This document shows positions 1-9,300 of a stretch of 64,000 bases of DNA, one piece after another. Numbering within the stretch: position 1 is the first letter of the stretch; each line of letters begins with the position of its first letter. The translations under genes were made by a program, and so were the position numbers. The notes under the pieces are model-generated. The model had not been told where the DNA came from. It saw only the letters and a list, made by a program, of their open reading frames with translations, and did no database searches. The DNA comes from Durusdinium trenchii (Eukaryota; Sar; Dinophyceae; Suessiales; Symbiodiniaceae): assembly GCA_963970005.1 (NCBI GenBank), contig CAXAMN010021113.1, positions 743,901 to 807,900 on the forward strand. The letters are read 5' to 3'.

Positions 1-1209
1 TATATAGCTGCTGGTTCGCGTAGCTTTACACCACATCATGTAATCAGCAGTCAGGGCATCAAACCGTTGGTCAATTTGGCCTCCCTGAAACAACTCACTT
101 GCCTGGGCAATGCACGCGGCGACAAATGTCTTGGCGACACCAAGGTGAAACGCATGAAAAAAGTCGAACTCATACAGAGCAGGCAACATTCCGTCTTGGT
201 GAGGGATTCTGTTCAAAGGGCTGTCGGCAACAAAGGGCAGGTCCTGATACATCGTTGGAAGCCATCGAGGAACAGGCGCAGCGAGATCTTCAAAAGGTGT
301 CCCCAAACGACCAGCCTGGCAAAGGTGGCAGATCCCTTTGGGGATAGACCGCTCTGTGAGTGGTCGTTTTGGGATATTGCTGAATGACCTTTCCATGTAG
401 CCTGCTTTCCGAATAAATTCCCAGTCACCACAAACGCCGACACAAGCCATCTTGAAAACTTCGCCGGTGTGTGGGGATGCCACTCCGTGTTCAATCATGT
501 AGACCGCATCGTTTGAGATATGTGCAAGTACATCGCTGAAAGCCTTGTCATTGTTGGCATATATCTTGCGTGGCATAACAGCAGTAAGAAACCGTGACGT
601 GTATGTGTGCCCGCGGTAGTTCAACTGGTGCTTTATGTAAGGTTTGGGGGCAGATGAGGTGGCCTGCTTTCTGACACCTGCTTCGATTCCCCTCCCCAGA
701 ATGGAGTGCCAGCTGCAAACTAAGAAGGGGCCGCGTTTGCGGCCCCTCCCCTCGTCACCGTGGACGATCATCCCAGCACATGTAGATAGGTCCAGCTTTC
801 CGCTATCTGAGTACTTGAAAATCTCATGCTTTGGCCGAATCACTCGGAAGATGCGCCAGAACTCACTCCATATCTCCTTCTCTCGCTGTGGATCAGGCTT
901 TCGAAGCCCTGCCAGCAAATGCCAACAGTTTTTCTGCAGCAAAAAACGTGCCCAATCTGTGAGGCTCAGGACGTGAAACTGTTCGTAATTGTCTCCACTT
1001 TCCCGCTCCAAAAGTTTCACCGGAATGGGCAGCATTAGCTTGTACCGCTTTGTAATCACGGTCGTGTCACGTTCAGAATGGTGCTCTGAGCATTTGGCCA
1101 AGTCCTTAAGGCCTCCTGAGCGTGCAGCCGCCTTAGGTCCAATGTCTGTGATGACATTCTTTGCAAACCTGATGGCTGAGCGGCAGGTGGCCTTGGCGAA
1201 ACAAATCAT
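1..1209 (-). CDS. Partial gene of a multicopy dinoflagellate family, transposase-like (runs off left edge)
   Basis: The minus strand is open from an in-frame TGA near 1220 to the left edge, about 400 codons without an intron. The first in-frame ATG is at 1209-1207, but the true start may lie in an upstream exon. The reading includes LSLTDWARFLLQKNCWHLL, then SEFWRIFRVIRPKHEIF, a conserved MIVHGDEGRGRKR segment, GVCGDWEFIRKAG, a C-x2-C pair in ICHLCQAG, and FDFFHAFHLGVAKTFVA. I recognise this order from a very abundant Symbiodiniaceae protein family of unknown function. The layout (GD, CxxC, D-x2-HxxHLG) resembles DDE-type transposases, but that role is inference and I could not assign catalytic residues. 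It lies 338 bp downstream of the GIY-YIG-like gene on the same strand. Coding status is well supported; function is not. Confidence 0.8.
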   Translation of the reverse strand, partial: MICFAKATCRSAIRFAKNVITDIGPKAAARSGGLKDLAKCSEHHSERDTTVITKRYKLMLPIPVKLLERESGDNYEQFHVLSLTDWARFLLQKNCWHLLAGLRKPDPQREKEIWSEFWRIFRVIRPKHEIFKYSDSGKLDLSTCAGMIVHGDEGRGRKRGPFLVCSWHSILGRGIEAGVRKQATSSAPKPYIKHQLNYRGHTYTSRFLTAVMPRKIYANNDKAFSDVLAHISNDAVYMIEHGVASPHTGEVFKMACVGVCGDWEFIRKAGYMERSFSNIPKRPLTERSIPKGICHLCQAGRLGTPFEDLAAPVPRWLPTMYQDLPFVADSPLNRIPHQDGMLPALYEFDFFHAFHLGVAKTFVAACIAQASELFQGGQIDQRFDALTADYMMWCKATRTSSYI

Positions 1210-1546
1210 CCAAAAGAATATGCTCGCTCAAAGCTGTTAGAATGATTTGGTCTGACTCTGATCCATGAAACATATACTATATATTTGAGGTATGAAGCGT
1301 ATATTGGCTTCCACATCCTATGCATATATCGGTGACAATTCTGGTAAACAAGCACAGCACACATTGCCACACAAGAGCTTGCCAATGCTCAAGACTGCTT
1401 CTTGCTGCAACTTACACAACCGGCAAAATCAATTGAGAAATGCCAAAAAAGTAAACGTCTTTCTCCACACATGCCCCAGCATGCGAGGCACACCCCTTTC
1501 GCCTTGCTTTCAAGACGCAAATTCAAGATCCTAAACAAACCTCGCT

Positions 1547-4500
1547 TCAAGTTGGTTTGTACTTGAAGGACCTGTACACCACGTAAGTCACGTAAGAGCT
1601 ATTTGGATCGCACTGTGTTTGTTCAGTGTTCACATTATCTCCACCCAGTCGTATGTTTCGACATCCAGGCTCACCTTCAGCACAGGGAGTCCGAATGCAA
1701 TTTTCTCTTCAAATCTGCACAAGCACTATATAAGAAGACATTCGATCAACCCAACCGTTTGCAGTCTTGCAACCGAGAATCTCCCGTACTTCTCGATAAG
1801 AGCTGCTTCCAGCATTGCTGGCGAAAAGGGTTCCCTGGACTTGTAGAGACACACCATTCCTCCCCACCTTTCCACTCCACGCGAGTAACCGTACAACCCA
1901 TTCGACCATCTCCAGACTGGGTCATGAGTAAACCCAATTTTGAAAATCATTGGAGCCCATTGTTCAAACAAAGCATCAACGCACTGAATCGCATGTCGCA
2001 GAACTGCTCCTGCAACAGCTTCCGCCTTTGGAAGCTTCCAACGGATGGGATACCCGCTGTCATCAACCTGTCGTGAAAACCTGTAGGCAGGTGAAGCCAC
2101 TTTCTGTGGTTTGGAACATGGCACATGTCTCGGTTTGATCTCTCGCGAGGATTGTCTAGCCAACTTTCGCCAAGGAAAAGGGCATTCAGCTTCCTGGCCA
2201 AACAAAAACTGGACAAAGGAAATGCAAAGCACACTCAAACAATTCTGAATGTTTTTTGGTTTGTTGCCAGTTTGCCAAGTTTCATTGCGGTGACAAGTAA
2301 GTAGGTCCCATAGTTCTTCATCGGGGCTCTCCGCATGAGTCCCATTGCTCATTGTATAGAATTTATATATAAAAGTACGTGGCACTGTTTGTTCAGGAAA
2401 GAACACAAACATGTTCCCTTTTCTTTGGAGTCCTATATATATCCAGTCCTGTTCTCATGATATTCTGTGGCTCGTATTGAATATACAAACATCAAATGAC
2501 TGCGGTGCACTCGCTCAGTTGTATATGCAGCAACATTGACATAGATCGCCCTTCTGCAAGGTTGAGGGTCAGACGCCTTCACCAATCTCTCCAATCAACC
2601 CTCGAAGGGCCGCCCCTGCACCTGGCACAACCACAAACTTCACAATTGTATAGGATCGACTGATCAAATGTGCAAAAGGAGAAGCTTGCAAAAAATGCTT
2701 TTGCACACCAAAGGGGATCTCACATCTCTCTCGTGCAAAGAAATGGTAGACTTGGCACGCACGCACTCCAACAAGTTCTTTGGCCAGCTATATAGCTGTC
2801 AAAAAAGAATGGTGTATAGTCTATACATTCCTGTATTTGTGCGGGCGTGTACATCATTATATGAATTATGCATCGACCATCGGTCTGCAACACCCCAACG
2901 AAGCAATCTTCAAAATGTACATATTTACTCTTTCTTTCGCCTTTTAGACGAAGTGTCTGATCCCTCTGGCTTGCCTTTGGCTTTGGCACCGGGTTTCCTT
3001 TTGGGGGCTACTGAATCTCCAGTCTCAGTCTTAGTCAGCTTATTCATGTACTTCTTGGCAGCCCTGGCGTGGAGTGAAACGGGCGGGACCGAATGTGTAA
3101 ACATGGAACTACACGTCGCCTTACTTTGCTCTCTACGGCTAAGGCCTTGGAACACCTGGGTTGGTTGACTGCAAGAGTTCATGAACATGAAGACCAGTGC
3201 ATACGCAACATGAACCTCCTTGCAGAGGGCCGAACACCCACGTCGCAGCTTTCATGGCTTCCGTTGACTTGGATGTCCACCTTATATACATTTTATTCAA
3301 CCATGCAGACCAAAGTGCCAAAACAAACAAACGAATTGAAACGTGACTCGACATTCAAGCATCCTCAACATGTCTTGGGAAAAGGACTCTGCAGGAAAAC
3401 CGTTTGACTCCCCGCTGGCCAAGCAGTCGTTGAGTTTGTCATACTGCTCGTCCATTAGCTGCAAGTGCCTTTGAAGGTCTCCACACGCCCTAAGCTCCAC
3501 ACAAAACGATTGTAGGCTTTGACCCCACGATTCATTGAGGACTGGATTGAGGACAGGGCTTCGTCGCGTCTTCAGACCTGTAGCCGCCAAGATCGCGAAG
3601 GAGGGATCTGAGCTTGCCGGATTTGGCCAGCATGGATTCCATAAACTTCGTCAAAGTCTCCTTGCCCTGCGCGGCCTCAATTATATTCAACTGGTTTTGG
3701 AATGGCCTTAACAAACTCTGCTTCACAAGGCATGTACATGAGGTTGCTGTCAAGACAAGAAGGCCTGTACTTCCTGTTTGGTATCACTCTTGGCTTTTTT
3801 CGCAGCTTCATCACGCTGCACCATTTGATCAACACCATCGAAAGCATTGTTTGGTACAGCTGGGCCCTCTGACACCTCGCAAGCCGAGCAAGAGAAGATG
3901 TGTTGAAAGAAGGAAACACATAAGAAACATACAAAAACAAAAGTTGAAAGAACCTTCATAAGTCATAAGAGGACAATACAATCGACAGCCTGTTTGCGTC
4001 CCCTGTGGATTTCCTCGTGCTTTTGTTGGTCCTCCTTCTGTCCACGCTCACGCACCGTAATCCAGTACTCCAATTCATTGTCATAGCGGTTCCTCCTTGA
4101 ATGTGCATCACAAATTTTACAGCCGAGACATGTTCAATATGTTCATGTGTCATCATCTTTCCATAACTGGGAGCCCTGCCGAATAAGAGCTGATGGGTTT
4201 TTCTCACATTCTCGCTTCGCTCCGGCAATTCTCGACCTTCGGAAACGTCCGACATTTCTCAGAGCACTTCAAATTTAATGCCCACCCTCAAATGTATTCG
4301 TCATTCACGTATCAATCTCATAAGCTTGAGTCCAGTGACTCACTCCACTTCAGTTCTTCAGCCATATCTTTTTCCGAATACCATCCCTGGTCACAGGTGA
4401 GCGTAATCGTAGCAGACTTTGTGAATATAACCTCCAACTCGTTGAGGAAGGCATCCTTCCGCTGCGATTATGTATATTAAAAAACTGAATACACAACACG

Positions 4501-5745
4501 TACATACGCAACAGAACATCCAACGTCAGCCACCGAACAGAAGACAAATCAGTCCTTATCAAAGTTGACTTGCTTGAGAAGGTTTGCCAGATCATCCAAG
4601 GATTTGGAATTCATCAGCTCCTTAGCCCAAGGTGGCATCTCCAAATCTTTTCTTTTTTTCTTATCCTTTCGCATTCGGGTAATCCGGGCTTTGGCCGCCA
4701 AATGAAGCAGCTCCTGACGGTTGGAGCTGTTGTTTGCTATATAGAAGTATAGTTGCATGCATGCAAACAAGCAATGTATACTGGTTTATATGAGGATTGG
4801 TTTGGCTTGCACGGCTCCTGACGGGTACGTGGCCTGGCTCCTTTGAGACTGGATGCAGGTTTCGAACCTTGAGCTCGGCTTCGGGCAGGTGAAGGGATAG
4901 GGCGACTCAGGGGCAACTCTTTGTCATCTCCAGGTTCAACCTCCTCTTTGACATCAACAACCCTAGCAGTGACAGCTTCCTCTGCGGCCACATGATTGTT
5001 GAGCGCTTCCATCAAAGAGATGTCGTCGATCTGTACCTGCATCATATGCACAGACTTTTTTTCTCCAGTGTTCTTTGTATATATATATATATATGATATA
5101 CATATAGGGCCATTGAATAGATTTAGGAAGTGTGAGTACACAAAACAAGCATAACATGTTCGCCTCGTCATCTGAAGCATCAACGCTTGTCCACTGGCAT
5201 TTGTCCGTCGCGCCCAATTGATAAGGATCAGCCTGGGACCAGACTGGACATATATACTTTACGGGATCACCTTCTTTGTTTATATAGTTTATATATATCT
5301 GTTTATCTCTGAAAAACTGAGCAAAGCTCACCCATTGGATTGCTTTAGCACCACTGCTGTTTATATACACACGAGTATGTGCCAAGTAGCCGGAAGAGTG
5401 TCAGCTGACCAAATGTCGAGGGCGAGGGTGGGATCAGCCTTCCAATCAAGTTACATCATGCAGGTGTGAGAGTGCACATAACAATTGGACGCCTTCAAAG
5501 AATGCGAACCGTTCTCAACGCTCAGAGCTTGCAGCGCCTGGCAAACTCACCGTAGCAAAAAATGTTTCTCTCTCTATATGTGTGTGTGTCAATTCTATAT
5601 ATATATATATATATTCTTTGCTCGAGGCCTGAATCTCACGTTCAACCTCAAGTTCTTCTTCCTGTAGTTTCCTGGCTTCCTCCGTCAGATGGTCGAGGCC
5701 ATCTGTCAACGTTTGGCAGCTCAAGATCCGACTGGAGCTGGCCAT
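1547..5745 (-). CDS. Multi-exon gene with coiled-coil N terminus and GIY-YIG-like C-terminal domain
   Basis: The start ATG is at 5745-5743 and the stop TGA at 1549-1547. Exons traced with phase kept: 5745-~5629, 5036-4818, 4713-4555, 4455-4342, 4257-4208, 4095-3990, 3875-3765, 3675-~3590, a basic exon near 3150-2930, an exon near 2345-2262, ~2110-1784, 1674-1547. Small exons probably also lie at 5420-5160 and 3580-3400. The N terminus is a charged coiled coil (DGLDHLTEEARKLQEEELEV). The middle has acidic and Lys-rich stretches, with a nuclear-signal-like SKRRKKE near 2935. The C terminus carries FKIGFTHDPVWRW, then MLEAALIEKYG, joined across the last intron to EPGCRNIRLGGDNV. This is the KIG-x-T-x2-P-x2-R plus Glu pattern of the T5orf172/MUG113-like GIY-YIG branch. 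Nuclease activity is inferred. Introns are 84-114 nt where both ends were placed. Confidence 0.72.
1784..2110 (-). CDS. Exon with the GIY-YIG-like core
   Basis: This is the penultimate exon of the gene above. The minus-strand reading gives YRFSRQVDDSGYPIRWKLPK, a helical stretch, then FEQWAPMIFKIGFTHDPVWR and GGMVCLYKSREPFSPAMLEA. The Lys-Ile-Gly, following Arg, and Glu in MLEAALIEKY match the conserved core of GIY-YIG-like domains. The classic GIY tripeptide is not obvious, so this is a divergent member. The donor is at about 1784, and joining to 1674 keeps the frame (EKYG then GEPGCRN). The right edge is approximate because the frame stays open well upstream. Confidence 0.65.
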
Positions 5746-6327
5746 CCCCGCAAAATAACAAAGTCAAATTTCAAAAATGCCTGCGGATGATATTCTCAGC
5801 TGCTTTCTCCTATATAAGCCCCATATATACAAGCTACTCACCAAATTTGCAAACATAAAGCTGGTAAGCGATTGTTTTGCCGGCGTAACTGTCTGATCAA
5901 ATCCTTCCGGCACGTCGAATTTCCGAATTTAGCACAGCAACTCCACTGGTCAAAAAAAACTAGGTTAACCCATTTTTTCACGACGGGTTGCGACGGGATA
6001 AAAATGGGTTGATGACGGGTTGCGACGGGTTCAGGGAAAACTGGGTTTTTTCCAAAATATGGGTTGTGATGGGATAAATATGGGTTGTTGATGGGTAAAA
6101 GATGGGTTACCCCACTTTTTCCTTCCCCTAAGCTCCAAAAGGTGCACAAATCCTGACCTGGGGTTGCTAAATGTGAATTACCAGTGGCCAAACGCGCTGC
6201 GGAACCAAAAGTCCGACAGTCGGACTCTTCGACCCCCATTCCAGACAGCCAACAAATGCCAACAACAGCGGTAAACATGTTGACCGTTTTCATTTTCCGC
6301 TCGATCACCAGTTTCATCAATGAACAT

Positions 6328-9300
6328 TTATGGCTTGTCTATGAAAGGGCGCCATTCTTCAGGAATCTTCAAGCGTTTGCATTTGCGAATGTATGCAAAC
6401 ACGTTTCCTAAGTTTGAAAATTGCCAGTCTGCCGGATTATCCGGAGGAAACGTTTGGAAGGTTTCCAAGGCTGAAGGCAGAGGATCAGGCAAAGGCGGGG
6501 TACCGGTTCCCGTGGTAATCAGCTCATCGAACATATCCGACAAGAACCTCCCGAATTTGACTGGATACTCCCTCAGCAAAGTGAAGCGCTTCAGTGATCT
6601 CCGGGGTCCTTTGAAATGAAAAGCTCAAATGTAAAGGCTCCATCCTATCCATTCCGAAAAATCATTCCGGTCAACACGCAGAACAAACCAGCATTCATTC
6701 TCCAACACATCGCCAGACATCCCCAAAAGGAAGGTTCACTCGACGGGGCTGTCAAACATTTATCCACGAGTGTGAGGACCAAGAAGAGTCATAAACACAA
6801 GACCTTTGTGGCTTGAAAGGGGCTAATTGACAAGAAGGATACCCCAAAAAGATTGCACTTGTTTGTGTAGCACCGCTTGACTGACGACCGCTTCGGTTTT
6901 GAGAGATAACTGGACTCCCCAAAAAATGACTCAACAAATGTCCCTGTCCCTTTCCTGAAGAGTTTGCGTGTTGATTTCACTATGAGATAAATACCACATG
7001 CATCTATATAAACTGCCCCAAAAAATGAATATTGGCGGTGATCTCCACTCGTACACCAGCAAGAGCGGGATACATGGCCAAGTGTCTCCGTTTGCTTAAG
7101 TTTGCGCGTGCCAACATATCCGGTAGAGCCGTCTTTTCGTACATATCGCTTAACCGTGTCTGTGCGTGGCGCCCCCTTCTGCCGGTGCAGAGTGCCCTGG
7201 TCGAGCCGACTAATGGCCCTGGAGCTTGACCATGCCCAGTGCCTCTTGTCCGTACGACCTGCAAAATGTTTCATCCACCATCCAGTTTTTGTAGCCTGGG
7301 CAGAGGATGCACTGCTTCGAACTCGGATTATCTACTGTAAGTCGTGCCCAGGCATATTAAGGAAACTTAAACAAAACTGTTCTGCTGCCTTAGCAACTGC
7401 ATGACCAGCAATCTTTAGGTGCTGAAGCAGGACAAACTGCCATGGGGGGAAGAACTCAAACCAACTCCCAGATGGCTGTTCCAGCGCCCAAGTTCCTCCT
7501 AACGCTGCCACAAGTAGGCAGAGAAGGCATGTCCTGGCAAACCAGGGCCGAGCACTATTTATATGATCATATATATATATATGTATGTTTTTATGTTGTG
7601 TTTTCTATACCTTTGTTTGTGTGGCGCTGCAACCCAAAACAGTTGTCTCCTCTCCCCTAGCGCATTGGCATATTTGACAGACTGGCGATCCAAGTTCCCA
7701 ACGCTGCAGCACGCTCCGCGTTGGGACGTGCCAGTATTCATCTTGCTCCATGATGAGCACTTCATTCCAAACCACGCCAAGAACTTGTCTTTGCTGTGCA
7801 GTAGGGACCGTATAGCCAGACTTAGATTCACCCAAATTTGAATCCACCCTCGAAAAGAAACATAGATCAAACGACAACAACAACATAGAATTTGGTTATA
7901 TAGGTCCAGAGAACCAGAACCCAGAAGGGTCAAGAAGGTCCATATAGTTGCTCCCGTGGCCTTCCCCTTTCTGGTAATAATTTATGTCGAGGCTGCACAC
8001 CGCAAGGCCCATTACAGCCATGCACCTCGAGGCATTGGCCTTGCCCGCAAAGAACTCAAGGTAGTCGTACTCCTGCAGGTACAATCTCAGGAGCTTGACA
8101 CATATGGTTGTGGAGAGCCCCATTGGACACTGCATGATCCCTGATCCCTGGTGGGCTAACACGACATGAAATGCCGCAGGACAGCCTGGTGGAAATCGAA
8201 GTCGCACCACGAGGTCAACAGCACCAAGACCGCAAATGCCTACACAAAGACTGTAACATAATAAATGTGCGCAATGCTTGCCTCAAGCATGTCATGGACC
8301 AATATTTATATAGACTCAATTGCGCTGACAGCGCCTTAGGTATTTGAAGCTGTCTCATCCGCCACATGAGTGCATCCATGCTGTGGCCCATGGGTCAGGT
8401 AGCTCCAGCTTTTGACCCCTCCAAACCTTTCGAGAAATACTCGATCAGGTAAACAAAATGGCTGCAGACTGAATGTTTCAAGAGGTTTGATTTTAAGCTC
8501 GACTCCTTAAAAAGAAATCACATCTTCATCTCCAAACATCTCGAAAAAAATTTGCTTGTCACCCAAGTCCGTAATGTAGGAAACAGGTCAGTTGGACGGG
8601 GCTGTTTGGACTTCAGAATGCTAGTACGCACCTTCCAAAGGTTGCCCTTTAGGCTTTGGCCTTTGGGCGGCATCCATCACTCAAGGCCTTGGAATGGTGA
8701 TCCATCATCAAATCGCAAGTTTATCAAGCAAAGGGCTCTCAACTTCAACACAGACCGTGTGTCTTTTATTCACCCACATATATTTGAAGTTTGCAGAGTG
8801 CTCGATTTTCTGTCTATAGCACAGGCACATGCAAAGAAGCAATTGTGCACCTGCGCCAGCCACACAAAATGGTATACCCCATCACAGAGTTTGTAGTTGA
8901 AACTCCGTGCTCAAATGCTGGAAGTGCGCTCTCAAGTGGTTCTTTTGACCCCTGGAGTGTCCAACACTACAAACTATATAGACGACTTGAAAAACACGGG
9001 TAGACATCACAGTGAAAACAATCTGTCGATAGAGAGGCAAGTATATACCAAAGCTTTGAACCACAGCATGGTTGCCACACATTCCAGGTCTTTGCACACA
9101 GCCATAGCCATGAAAGACATGTCTGCTGCACGTCGTGTCCCCCCAACCAAAGCGTCTTTTGTACATACAAGAGTGTTGTTACCTGACATCTTGCACAGCA
9201 AAGACACGCTAACATCTAAAGCGCTGGCCGTGCTCTACAAATGTTTCTATGTACCGACTCAACGGGACTGGAGAATGCGCAAGGCCTCCCAACCGCTAGT

